Assembly: GCA_035547425.1 (NCBI GenBank)
Contig: DASZUU010000040.1
Location: 1 to 64,000, forward strand
DNA from: Alloacidobacterium sp035547425
Lineage (GTDB): Bacteria; Acidobacteriota; Terriglobia; Terriglobales; Acidobacteriaceae
Direction: 5' to 3'
Length of the DNA: 64,000 nt
Under the pieces are notes generated by a model. That model saw only the letters and a program-made list of their open reading frames with translations. It had not been told where the DNA came from and ran no database searches. Both the position numbers and the translations under genes were made by a program. Below are positions 52,526 to 60,798 of this stretch, piece by piece (position 1 is the first letter of the stretch; each line of letters opens with the position of its first letter).

Positions 52526-52557
52526 GGTCCATAATCGCCGTAACGACTGGTCCATAA
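52526..52557. promoter_or_regulatory. Direct repeats GGTCCATAA, candidate MocR operator
   Basis: GGTCCATAA occurs at 52526-52534 and again at 52549-52557, 23 bases apart (two helical turns) in the same orientation. Regulators of the MocR class often bind paired direct repeats in the divergent region beside their own gene. The site lies between the oxidoreductase and regulator starts. Confidence 0.6.
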
Positions 52558-52572
52558 AAGGTTCCGTCAACC

Positions 52573-54048
52573 GTGCCAAAGAGAGAAACATTTCAAGACC
52601 TGGTTTTAGAGCCGAGGAAGAGCGGCCAGGAAATGTGGCGCTGGCTCTATACCGAGCTGCGCTCCGCCATTATAGATGGCAGATTAAAATTTGGAGCGCG
52701 ATTGCCGTCCACAAGAAATCTGGCAGCACAGTACGGCCTTGCCCGCGGCACAGTCGTAGCGGCATTCCGGCAGCTTCAGGCTGAGGGATATGTTTCATCC
52801 GCAGTGAGCGCAGGAACATTTGTCGTACCGGCGCCGGGGTGGGAGATCGCCTCTCCGTCAAGACGAAGATCTTCCCGGCAGACAATTTCCAGAGCGACGA
52901 TAGCAAAACGCTCGCAGAATCTTCTTAAGTCCACATTTGTCCTGCCGGCTTCGCATTCCATCGGCAAGGCGTTTCGATGCTATGAGCCGGCTATCGACAT
53001 GTTCCCGGTCGAGTTGTGGGCGCGGATTGCGGCGCGCGTTTATCGCAAGGCGCCGCGTTCTTTATATGGGCAAGGCGATGCCGGCGGTTATCCGCCGCTG
53101 CGAAGAGCCATTGCGGAATATGTGGGCCACTCTCGCGGAGTACGTTGTTCGGCTGAACAGATCATCGTGACTGCGGGCGCGCAGCAGGCATTGGATCTTC
53201 TGGCGCGCGTGCTTCTCGATCCCGGCGACGAAGTGTGGATGGAAGATCCCGGATACCCTGGAGCCTCTCAGGCTTTTCAGAGCGCGGGCGCGAGTGTGAT
53301 TCCCATTCCAGTGGATGGAGACGGCATAGATGTCGGAAGAGCGGTGCAGCTATCTCCCGCAGCCCGGGCAGTATATGTAACGCCGGCCAATCAATTTCCC
53401 CTTGGAACTGTCATGTCAGCGGAGAGACGAGTCGACCTTCTCTCATGGGCCGCGCGCGCGGGCGCATGGATCATCGAAGATGAATACGATGCGGAATATC
53501 GCTATTCCGGGAAGCCGATTGCGTCGCTGCACAGCCTGGATCGATCGGGATCGGTCATTTATGTTGGAACGTTTACGAAGATGCTCTTCAACGCTCTTCG
53601 CATTGGGTTCATCGTTGTGCCGGAACGCTTCGTCGAGGTATTTCGAATCGCGCGAAGCTTCATGGATCGCTACGCTCCGACATTAGATCAGGCTGTGCTG
53701 GCAGAATTCATCAACGAAGGCCACTTCGGCCACCACGTTAGAAAAATGAGGCAGGTCTACTCGGATCGTTCACAGTTGCTTGCAGAAGAGGCGAATCGGC
53801 GTCTTTCCGGCTTGCTCGATGTGGAGCACGCGCAATCCGGAATGTGTACCGTGGCATGGATTAAAACACGCATCACAGAAAGTGCTCTGACTCGGCGGGC
53901 AGAACATCTGGGATTGGAAGTGCGCCCAATCTCCTCATTTGTCATCCAGTACGCGCAGAAGCCGGCGTTGATGCTGGGCTTTGCAGGATGTAACGCAAGT
54001 GAGATCAAGAGAGGCGTATCGGTTTTGGAAGCGATCCTCTCTCGATGA
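52573..54048 (+). CDS. MocR/PdxR-family regulator (GntR domain fused to aminotransferase)
   Basis: A 491-residue regulator. An N-terminal GntR winged helix (about 20-85: LYTELRSAIIDGRLKFGARL, STRNLAAQYGLARGTVVAAF) is joined by a linker to an aminotransferase-type domain (about 130-490) with the pyridoxal phosphate lysine in VGTFTKMLFNALRIG and the NQFPLGTVMSAERRVD stretch. Such proteins use pyridoxal phosphate as ligand and regulate nearby genes. GTG start at 52573. It diverges from the oxidoreductase/DoxX operon, which it likely controls through the GGTCCATAA repeats. Confidence 0.92.
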   Translation: MPKRETFQDLVLEPRKSGQEMWRWLYTELRSAIIDGRLKFGARLPSTRNLAAQYGLARGTVVAAFRQLQAEGYVSSAVSAGTFVVPAPGWEIASPSRRRSSRQTISRATIAKRSQNLLKSTFVLPASHSIGKAFRCYEPAIDMFPVELWARIAARVYRKAPRSLYGQGDAGGYPPLRRAIAEYVGHSRGVRCSAEQIIVTAGAQQALDLLARVLLDPGDEVWMEDPGYPGASQAFQSAGASVIPIPVDGDGIDVGRAVQLSPAARAVYVTPANQFPLGTVMSAERRVDLLSWAARAGAWIIEDEYDAEYRYSGKPIASLHSLDRSGSVIYVGTFTKMLFNALRIGFIVVPERFVEVFRIARSFMDRYAPTLDQAVLAEFINEGHFGHHVRKMRQVYSDRSQLLAEEANRRLSGLLDVEHAQSGMCTVAWIKTRITESALTRRAEHLGLEVRPISSFVIQYAQKPALMLGFAGCNASEIKRGVSVLEAILSR

Positions 54049-54101
54049 GGCCTGAATCGCATATTACATCGATGCTTACATCGCTTCCATGAAGCGCGCT
54101 T

Positions 54102-54509
54102 TCAAGACTTACGTGCAAGCCCTTGATCTCTCAGCAACGTTTCTACGCGATTCTTCACCTCATCCCGAATCATCCGGACTTCGCTGCGCGGCAATCCTTT
54201 TGGATCGCGGAGCGGCCAGTCATCACGCCGAAGGCCGGGGATATAAGGGCACTTGTCGCCGCATCCCATTGTGATGAGAAGCTGGGCATCCTGAGCCAAC
54301 TCCTCGGTGAGCTTCCGGGGCTTCGCATGGCTGAGGTCCAGGCCGACTTCCTGCATGACGGCCAGCACTTCGGGATGGACTCGCTCTCCCGGCTCGGTTC
54401 CGGCAGAGATAGCGCGAGCCCTGGCAGGGTCTGCAAGTTCGTTGAAGAAGGCGGCTGCCATCTGCGACCGGCCCGCATTGTGCACGCAAGCAAAAATAAC
54501 TGTGAACAT
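54102..54509 (-). CDS. arsC: Arsenate reductase (thioredoxin-coupled, LMW-phosphatase type)
   Basis: A 135-residue enzyme reducing arsenate to arsenite. The CX5R phosphatase-type loop is ACVHNAGRSQMAAAFFNELA, and the redox partner Cys are in ITMGCGDKCPYIPG; DDWPLRDPKGLPRSE provides the acid. This is the plasmid pI258-type ArsC, which uses thioredoxin. It lies 12 bases downstream of arsM and probably is co-transcribed, with arsR divergent from arsM. Arsenite produced by ArsC would be the substrate for ArsM. Confidence 0.93.
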   Translation of the reverse strand: MFTVIFACVHNAGRSQMAAAFFNELADPARARAISAGTEPGERVHPEVLAVMQEVGLDLSHAKPRKLTEELAQDAQLLITMGCGDKCPYIPGLRRDDWPLRDPKGLPRSEVRMIRDEVKNRVETLLRDQGLARKS

Positions 54510-54521
54510 GTTTATCCCCGC

Positions 54522-55436
54522 TTATGAACAGCAAGACGGCCCGCAGCATGGCTCGATGGCATTCACAGCGAAAGGGGTGTCTGCCTTGGGCTTAATTGCA
54601 TACACTTTCACACTGGCGGCAGCTTCGTTTACGTCATACTTCTTCAGCAGCTCGGACAGCTCCTCATGCAGAGACGGCTCTGATGGCCGGCAACACGATT
54701 CGCCTTCGCGATCCATCGATGGTGTGCAGCAGCCGGATTGCCCCTCCACCTGCGCGTATGCGTTGAGGTCTTTTCCGCTGTCCACAATCTCTACGTGCTC
54801 AAAACCGGCCGCCAACAGAGCGGCGCGGTAGTCGCTTATGCGGATAGCGCCGCCGATGCAGCCGACATAGGCAGCCATGCTCCGAGCGATAGCTTCAGGC
54901 AGGTCTCCTTTTAGAGCTATGTCACTGACGGCAAGCCGTCCGCCCGGCTTCAGGATGCGAGCTGCCTCGCGAAAGACGGCAGGCTTATCCGGCACGAGGT
55001 TGAGCACGCAATTGGAGATGACGCAATCGACCGAGGCATCCGGCAGAGGAATTGCGTCGATACTCGCCAGGTGAAATTCTACGTTCGAATACCCGCCCGC
55101 TTCAGCGTTGGCACGCGCTCGTTCGATCATGGCGGGCGTCATGTCGATACCGATGGCCTTACCCTCCTGACCTACCTTTTGGGCAGCGAGAAACACATCC
55201 AGGCCTCCGCCAGAGCCGAGATCCACGACAATCTCTCCTGGGCGGAGGCTTGCTGTCGCTGTTGGATTTCCGCATGACAGGCCCATGTTCGCCTCTGCGG
55301 GAATGGATTTCAGCTCTTCCGCTGAATAACCGAAGGCTTCAGCGACCGCCTTCACTCCTGCGTCATTGCTGGAAAGACCGCTCTCAGCGACTGCGCCGTA
55401 CTTTGACCGGACTGAATCAAGAAACTCATTCGCCAT
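54522..55436 (-). CDS. arsM: Arsenite S-adenosylmethionine methyltransferase
   Basis: A 304-residue class I methyltransferase that methylates arsenite to less toxic or volatile species. SAM-binding motifs are VVDLGSGGGLDVFLAAQKVG and DMTPAMIERARANAEAGGYS. Conserved cysteines for As(III) lie in NMGLSCGNPTA, AAYVGCIGGAIRISDYRAAL and the central VISNCVLNLVPDKP. The C-terminal tail adds CCTPSM, SCCRPS and EPCCGPSCCS clusters, which may bind extra arsenite. ATG 55436 starts the domain. It is the first gene of the operon and is divergent from arsR across 80 bases with two operator-like repeats. Confidence 0.92.
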   Translation of the reverse strand: MANEFLDSVRSKYGAVAESGLSSNDAGVKAVAEAFGYSAEELKSIPAEANMGLSCGNPTATASLRPGEIVVDLGSGGGLDVFLAAQKVGQEGKAIGIDMTPAMIERARANAEAGGYSNVEFHLASIDAIPLPDASVDCVISNCVLNLVPDKPAVFREAARILKPGGRLAVSDIALKGDLPEAIARSMAAYVGCIGGAIRISDYRAALLAAGFEHVEIVDSGKDLNAYAQVEGQSGCCTPSMDREGESCCRPSEPSLHEELSELLKKYDVNEAAASVKVYAIKPKADTPFAVNAIEPCCGPSCCS

Positions 55437-55456
55437 GTCGTTTTCTCCCGGACTAC

Positions 55457-55512
55457 ACATTCGTATAAGCGAATATATTCCTTGCAAACACATTCGTCAA
55501 AGCGTATATATT
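55457..55512. promoter_or_regulatory. Two ArsR operator-like repeats in the arsM-arsR intergenic region
   Basis: ACATTCGTATAAGCGAATAT begins at 55457 and a second copy of the form ACATTCGTCAAAGCGTATAT begins at 55490, 33 bases apart, about three helical turns. Each contains an inverted half-site pair, ATTCG-N6-CGAAT (perfect in the first, one mismatch in the second). This is the pattern expected for dimeric ArsR repressors and lies between divergent start codons. The second copy overlaps the probable arsR promoter. Confidence 0.7.
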
Positions 55513-55516
55513 ACGC

Positions 55517-55924
55517 ATGGCTCGAAAATCTCGGTTCGATATGCAGACGTTTTTCCAGGCACTCGGAGATCATACGCGCCTTCGGCTTCTCAACCTGATG
55601 GGAGAGCAAGAGGTTTGCGTCTGCTACTTTGTGGAGATACTGGGGGGTCCCCAACCGAAGATTTCCCGCCATCTGGCTTATTTGCGCAATACTGGCATCG
55701 TGGCGGCACGGCGCGAAGGCAAGTGGATGCATTATCGCATCGTCATGCCGCCACACATCGGCGCAACTCAGATACTTCGTCAGACGTTGGATTGGCTGAA
55801 GGAAGACAAAGCCATGCAGAGTGACCGGGTAAAGCTGGCTAAGGCTTGCTGCTCTCCTGCGAAGTATGCCCTTGACGGGGCGCCTGTACCGGCGCCGGTG
55901 GACTGCTGCGAGGTTTGCCAGTGA
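55517..55924 (+). CDS. arsR: ArsR-family arsenic-responsive repressor
   Basis: A 135-residue winged-helix protein. The DNA-binding part has FFQALGDHTRLRLLNLM and the recognition helix PKISRHLAYLRNTGIVA. The sensor Cys pair lies in GEQEVCVCYFVEIL, matching the ELCVC site that binds As(III). The C-terminus has extra Cys (ACCSPAK, CCEVCQ) not needed in canonical ArsR, which may form a second binding site. The ATG lies just after the operator repeats. It is divergent from arsM-arsC, so it controls both its own gene and the operon. Confidence 0.93.
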   Translation: MARKSRFDMQTFFQALGDHTRLRLLNLMGEQEVCVCYFVEILGGPQPKISRHLAYLRNTGIVAARREGKWMHYRIVMPPHIGATQILRQTLDWLKEDKAMQSDRVKLAKACCSPAKYALDGAPVPAPVDCCEVCQ

Positions 55925-55966
55925 GCATAATAGCCCAGGGTGCGTCTGAGATTTCCGGCCTGACGG

Positions 55967-55995
55967 AAAAAAGCCCGCAATACGCGGGCTTTTTT
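55967..55995. terminator. Bidirectional rho-independent terminator
   Basis: AAAAAAGCCCGC and GCGGGCTTTTTT form a 12-bp stem with a five-base loop. It closes arsR and the convergent receiver-like gene. Confidence 0.92.
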
Positions 55996-56014
55996 ACAAC
56001 GAGAGACAGCAATC

Positions 56015-56839
56015 TCAGGCTTCAGCCGCTTCGGCCTCTTCTTCCAGGCCGTGCCTACGCAGCAAGTTCGGCAAGTTTTGTGAGAAAGCGGAACGCGGCA
56101 TTACCATGTCGCAGCCAGCCTCAAGCGCCTTGACTTTCAAGTCGCCCTGCAGGTGCGACAGGAAGCCGATAACCGATGTTCCACGCTTGAGCTTTGTCTT
56201 GATGCGCGGAATTAAAGTCAGCGGCTTGGCGTTCGCATTGTTCAGATCGAAGACAATCAGCGACGGACGGGCATCTTCCGGCACGTCGGCCAGCTTCGCC
56301 ACAATGTCCTTATCTGCCTTCACAAAACCGACCTTCACACCCAGTTTGCGGGCGGTCTCCTGAATCTTCGCCAGGAAAAAGAGATCGTCAATAAAGCAGA
56401 AGATGCGGGTCGGAGCATCTTCGCGCACGGGAGCCGGCGGCAGTTCTACTGCCGTTTCCTGCGCGTGGAAGCCGTTGTGATGCATATTGCCGTTGTGAAA
56501 TTCGATGGTCGAAGGCGGCGCATCAGCCACGTTGCCATTCGCTACGCGATAGCTGTGGTCCATGGGGCCGACAAAAACCTGCTGACGCCGCTGTTTATTC
56601 TTGCGTCGCGGCCCGCCCTGTCCGTTGCCGTTTCCATTTTTCTGGAATTGCCGGTTTTGGTTGGCTTGTTTCGGCTTTGGACCCTGTTGCTGCTGGTTTT
56701 GCTGGCTTGCCTGGGGAGAATTCGGCTGCCCCTTGGCACCTTTCCGTCTGCGACGCCTGCGACGATGCCCCTGGGGCTGACCCTGCGGCGCTTGCCCCTG
56801 CGGTGGCTGTGCCTGGGGCTGGTTCTGCTCTGTTGTCAT
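56015..56839 (-). CDS. Basic intrinsically disordered protein with C-terminal pseudo-receiver domain
   Basis: A 274-residue protein. Residues about 1-90 are disordered, Gln/Pro/Gly-rich, with a basic block HRRRRRRRKGAKG and PRRKNKQRRQQ that looks nucleic-acid binding. Residues about 145-265 resemble a response-regulator receiver (IFCFIDDLFFLAKIQETARK, SLIVFDLNNANAKPLTLIPR, VIGFLSHLQGDLKVKALEAG). A phosphoacceptor-like Asp is in VFDLNN, but the switch Thr site reads GFLSH (Ser) and the expected final Lys is replaced by Met-Pro-Arg (VMPRSAF), so phosphorylation may be lost. It might tie RNA or DNA binding to a signalling fold. Function unknown. Confidence 0.75.
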   Translation of the reverse strand: MTTEQNQPQAQPPQGQAPQGQPQGHRRRRRRRKGAKGQPNSPQASQQNQQQQGPKPKQANQNRQFQKNGNGNGQGGPRRKNKQRRQQVFVGPMDHSYRVANGNVADAPPSTIEFHNGNMHHNGFHAQETAVELPPAPVREDAPTRIFCFIDDLFFLAKIQETARKLGVKVGFVKADKDIVAKLADVPEDARPSLIVFDLNNANAKPLTLIPRIKTKLKRGTSVIGFLSHLQGDLKVKALEAGCDMVMPRSAFSQNLPNLLRRHGLEEEAEAAEA

Positions 56840-57620
56840 GCTTGCACTTCCTGGTGCCTTGACTTGGTTGCAGCGATGATTCCGGCGGAAAGCCGCTGCT
56901 GCTTTCTTTCGTTATCAGGTTTGCCGGGAGATCAGTTGATACATAACTCCGCGTCAGCTTCGGCGTTAGGGGGATTCAGGTCGTCGAGGGAGGAACCGGA
57001 TCCGGGCCTGCACTGCGTTACGGAGTCCAATATGCGATCTTTCAACTCGCCATCACTCTGTTTGGGTGTTCACCTTTAACTACGCCATCGCATTCCGCAC
57101 GCGGAGACAAGTTCCAAGGTGATACGCGCCAGTTGAATTCTTGACTCTCGAGAAATGCGGCGAACCTTCCGGGAAATCTACTTCTCCGGCATCTGCCGCT
57201 CGATAGGCAAAGACGATACTACTAAGTAATGATACATCTGGCAAGAGGCTAGTTGCAGGAAAAAATTCAGAGCCAACGAAATGGCCACCCGGAGAGGTGG
57301 CCATCTCTGCCCCATTTATGATGGCCAATCACTGGCCTCCCTGAAAATCCTTCTGCCGTGAGGCTTCCGGATAAGAACCCCGGCCTTGGGCGAAATTCAT
57401 TTGATCTCGCTCTCAACCGCCGAGGTCTGTACTTCGTGCTTCAAATTCTCTATCAATGAGCACGTACGTCGCTGGCACTCTTCCTATAAGCAATTGTTAT
57501 GCCGTACTATTCTTCTTTTATTTTGAATAACTTAGGGATAAAGCCGGAAGGCGAGCCTTCCGTTTATGGAAAGTTAAAACCCTCAACTTTCACAAATTCA
57601 TACATTCCCGGGTGTCGAAC
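56840..57620. other. 780-base region without a supportable gene
   Basis: Between the receiver-like gene and mutM I find no gene that I can support. An 82-codon frame at 57080-57328 (minus) lacks a good ribosome-binding site or recognisable family. A perfect 9-bp inverted repeat ATGGCCACC/GGTGGCCAT lies at 57281-57304. The right end becomes AT-rich near 57500-57600. Confidence 0.5.
57545..57562 (-). terminator. Candidate terminator after mutM
   Basis: CGGAAGGC and GCCTTCCG form an 8-bp stem with a two-base loop, about 59 bases past the mutM stop on the minus strand, followed by a short T stretch. It is a weak terminator candidate. Confidence 0.4.
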
Positions 57621-58430
57621 TCACTTCTGGCAATTGGGACAAAAGTGAGTTCCGCGGCCAGCTACGACCGTTCGCCGAATGGGGGCTCCACATTCCAGGC
57701 ATGGCTCGCCACCCCTGAGATAGACCCGGTGTTCGAGCTGAAAAAAGCCTTTCTCACCCTCGGCATCCACATAATCGGAGACGGAGGAGCCGCCTAGCTC
57801 GATCGCGTGACGCAAAATTTCCTGCAAAGCGGCATGCAGCTTTGCCAATTGCTCCATTTTGAGGCGTCCGGCCTGGCGCGTGGGTCGAATACCGGCGCGA
57901 AAGAGGCTTTCATCGGCATAGATGTTGCCGACGCCATGCAACAGTTTCTGGTTGAGGAGAGCTGCCTTGATCATCGTTTTACGCCCCCGGAAGAGCGCTG
58001 CAAACTCTTCGGCAGAAATTGTAAGGGGCTCCCGGCCCGGGCCCTGAAAACCCGTTTCCGCGCGGTGCATGGCTAATCGGCCAAAACGTCGCGGATCGAC
58101 AAAGCGCAGCTCCCGGCCTGATTCCAACCGGAGGATGGCATGAGTATGGGCTTCGACCGGAGCTGTTGTATCGGCTACCAGCAAACGGCCGGTCATGCCG
58201 AGGTGCACAATCCACTGAAGCTGGTCGGCCCCATCCAGATCAAAGACGATATGCTTGCCTACCCTGTAGACCTTTTCGATACGCCGGCCCGTGAGCTCCG
58301 CTGCCATTTCTACAGGAGATGTCTTAAAGGGCTCAGGCTTTGAGCCAAGCCACACCGATGCAATCACATCGCGCTGTATGCGCTTGTTCACTCCATTCGC
58401 GACGGTTTCGACTTCGGGCAATTCGGGCAT
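57621..58430 (-). CDS. mutM: Formamidopyrimidine-DNA glycosylase
   Basis: A 269-residue base-excision repair enzyme that removes 8-oxoguanine. The mature start PELPEVETVANGVNKR provides the catalytic N-terminal Pro and Glu. The H2TH region has LLHGVGNIYADESLFRAGIR, and the C-terminal zinc finger is CLECGAPIRRTVVAGRGTHF followed by CPNC. ATG 58430 gives the essential N-terminal Pro after Met removal; the open frame upstream would not. It lies alone, with no repair neighbours. Confidence 0.95.
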   Translation of the reverse strand: MPELPEVETVANGVNKRIQRDVIASVWLGSKPEPFKTSPVEMAAELTGRRIEKVYRVGKHIVFDLDGADQLQWIVHLGMTGRLLVADTTAPVEAHTHAILRLESGRELRFVDPRRFGRLAMHRAETGFQGPGREPLTISAEEFAALFRGRKTMIKAALLNQKLLHGVGNIYADESLFRAGIRPTRQAGRLKMEQLAKLHAALQEILRHAIELGGSSVSDYVDAEGEKGFFQLEHRVYLRGGEPCLECGAPIRRTVVAGRGTHFCPNCQK

Positions 58431-58671
58431 AGATTTATCTTCGCAGATACAGCTATCAACCAGAATGCATTTACTCGCTAACAATGCAGTCTTTCGATCT
58501 GGAAGTATGACCTTGCAGGCCGCGGGATCTTGCGATTGTCGAGGAGCATTGATTGATTCTTGAAGAGCAGCAATTAGAACTCTTCAAATATATTGTATGA
58601 ATCGTCAACTCAAGAACTGCGGACTGCGTCCTTAGAAAAGGCACACTTATTCCACTTTGGAGTTTCGCGGT

Positions 58672-60585
58672 ATGTGCTCAACTGACGGCATTGTCTCGCA
58701 GAAAAACGAGAAGTACCGCGCCATTATCGGGTTGCTTTGCGCGATGCTGGCAACAGCCATTACTGGTTGCGGCGTTAATCCAAATGGCGTTGTAGAAATC
58801 AGCTCCAGCGCATTCGATTTTGGGCCGGTAGCGCTCTCCACGCATGAGCGACGCATTGTTGTCACGCTCAGCAATCCAGGCAAAACATCTGTCGCGTTGA
58901 ATTCGAGCGTGAGCGGCAGCAGTGACTTTCTTTTCAATCAACATGTCTCCTGCTCAACTACGCTGGCTGCAGGCGGCTCCTGTTCGATGGTGATTACCTA
59001 TACGCCTTCTGTTGCCGGGCCCGCCATGGCGACATTGGCTCTGACTTCTACCAGCAGCACAAAAACTTCGTCGCAAAATATTGCCATCACTGGAACAGGC
59101 GTGACTCTAAGCCCGGGGCAGTCGCTCGTGACCGAGACAAATAATCCTCTTGTTGCGGAATATTTTTACTACCCGACCTCGGCGGGAACCGTGTCCGTTG
59201 AGTTTGGCGCTGACACAAATTATGGCCGCAAAACCTGGGCTGTACCTACACCCTCCGACGGAGGCCCGGTAGCTTTATATGTCGCCGGAATGCTGCAGAA
59301 CTCTACCTATCACATGCGCGCGCTGTTTACGGCTACGGACGGTTCCGTCACAACAGATACGGATCATACATTTACAACGGGCACATTCGACGCTGAAGTG
59401 CTGCCAAAAATCTCAGTGACGAAATCCGGGACTCCGCAATCGGGCATTGAACTCGAAGATTCCACTTTAGGGTCCGATCCAAACTACCTTGAGGCCTATG
59501 CTACCGATCTCGACGGCAACCTAATCTGGGCTTACGCGATTCCTGACAGGCAGAGCAGCACCATTGTGCAGCCAATTAAGCTATTGCCCAATGGTCATTT
59601 TCTGCTCACGCTTTCTTATAACTCCAGCAATCCAATTACAGAAGGCGCGCCCACAACTGGAGCACTCGACGTACTCCGCGAAATTGATCTTGCGGGAAAC
59701 CCTGTGCGGGAAATTTCTGCTGACACGCTGAATACACGGCTAGCTGCGGCTGGATACAATCTCACCGTCTACGATCTCCATCATGATGTGGCCGTGCTGC
59801 CCAATGGGCATTGGGTTGTGATCGGCAACACTATAAAACAGTTCAGCAACGTTACAGGATACTCAAGCCCCGTAGATGTTCTGGGGGACGTGCTCATCGA
59901 TCTGGACACAAATCTCAATCCTGTATGGGTATGGAATGAGTTCGATCATCTCGATGTGAATCGGCATCCGGTTGGATTTCCTGATTGGACGCACACGAAT
60001 GCGGTGCTCTATTCCGCAGATGATGGAAACTTGCTGGTTTCTATGCGACACCAAAGCTGGATCGTGAAAGTTGATTACGAAAACGGTAAGGGCTCGGGCG
60101 ATATCCTCTGGAAGCTTGGAGAAGGCGGAGACTTTGCATTGACCAACGGCGCGGAGCCTGTGGATTGGTTTTATGGTCAGCATCAGCCATCGCTCATGAG
60201 TTCCAACACAGACGGCACATTTCAGATCGCGATGATGGACAACGGCTACAATCGTATTCTTTCTGATAACTCTATTTGCAGCGGTAATAGCTGTTACTCC
60301 ACGATCCCTGTGCTTTCCGTGAACGAATCTGCAAAGACCGCCAACTTTACTTTCCACGACCAGCTTCCATCAGATATGTATTCCTACTGGGGTGGCGGCA
60401 CGACCAAGCTTGCCAATGGAGATATCGAATTCGATCTTTGCAGTGAAGGCAGCGGCTACGGATCACTCGTCGAGGAAGTCACGCAAGCTTCAAGCCCGCA
60501 AACTGTATGGAGCATGAGCGTCTTGGGAGAAAACCTCTACCGCTCCAATCGGATCCCCAGCCTTTATCCTGGAGTTCAATGGTAA
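58672..60585 (+). CDS. Arylsulfotransferase-like lipoprotein with Hydin-type Ig domain
   Basis: A 637-residue exported lipoprotein: signal peptide with lipobox (AMLATAITGC, Cys near 32), an ASPM-SPD-2-Hydin/choice-of-anchor type Ig domain (about 45-145, SAFDFGPVALSTHERRIVVT), a fibronectin-like section, then an arylsulfotransferase-type beta-propeller (about 230-630) with LPNGHFLLTLSYNSS, VYDLHHDVAVLPNGHWVVIG and WGGGTTKLANGDIEFDLC. AssT enzymes transfer sulfate between phenols in the periplasm. The His-bearing LHHD strand is retained. ATG 58672 is chosen because GGAG lies 9 bases upstream. Confidence 0.82.
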   Translation: MCSTDGIVSQKNEKYRAIIGLLCAMLATAITGCGVNPNGVVEISSSAFDFGPVALSTHERRIVVTLSNPGKTSVALNSSVSGSSDFLFNQHVSCSTTLAAGGSCSMVITYTPSVAGPAMATLALTSTSSTKTSSQNIAITGTGVTLSPGQSLVTETNNPLVAEYFYYPTSAGTVSVEFGADTNYGRKTWAVPTPSDGGPVALYVAGMLQNSTYHMRALFTATDGSVTTDTDHTFTTGTFDAEVLPKISVTKSGTPQSGIELEDSTLGSDPNYLEAYATDLDGNLIWAYAIPDRQSSTIVQPIKLLPNGHFLLTLSYNSSNPITEGAPTTGALDVLREIDLAGNPVREISADTLNTRLAAAGYNLTVYDLHHDVAVLPNGHWVVIGNTIKQFSNVTGYSSPVDVLGDVLIDLDTNLNPVWVWNEFDHLDVNRHPVGFPDWTHTNAVLYSADDGNLLVSMRHQSWIVKVDYENGKGSGDILWKLGEGGDFALTNGAEPVDWFYGQHQPSLMSSNTDGTFQIAMMDNGYNRILSDNSICSGNSCYSTIPVLSVNESAKTANFTFHDQLPSDMYSYWGGGTTKLANGDIEFDLCSEGSGYGSLVEEVTQASSPQTVWSMSVLGENLYRSNRIPSLYPGVQW

Positions 60586-60798
60586 GACTGCATCCCAGAT
60601 ATCAATCGCGATCAATCTCTCGCTATCATCGGCCAGCGAAGTCGTTGACAGGTCGATTTCCAGCGCACGCGCTGTGAGTTTGCAGAATTGCACCGCGCAC
60701 ATTTGCAGTATTTAAATGCAGATTCCGGCAGTGCACAGATCACTCCGATACTGATAGCACAATTCCGGAGTGATACCAAGTATCTGAGAGCTCTGCTA

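Noticed and set aside
57080..57328. 82-codon minus-strand frame
   Set aside because: No ribosome-binding site, no family signature and an irregular composition. I leave it unannotated within the gene-free region.
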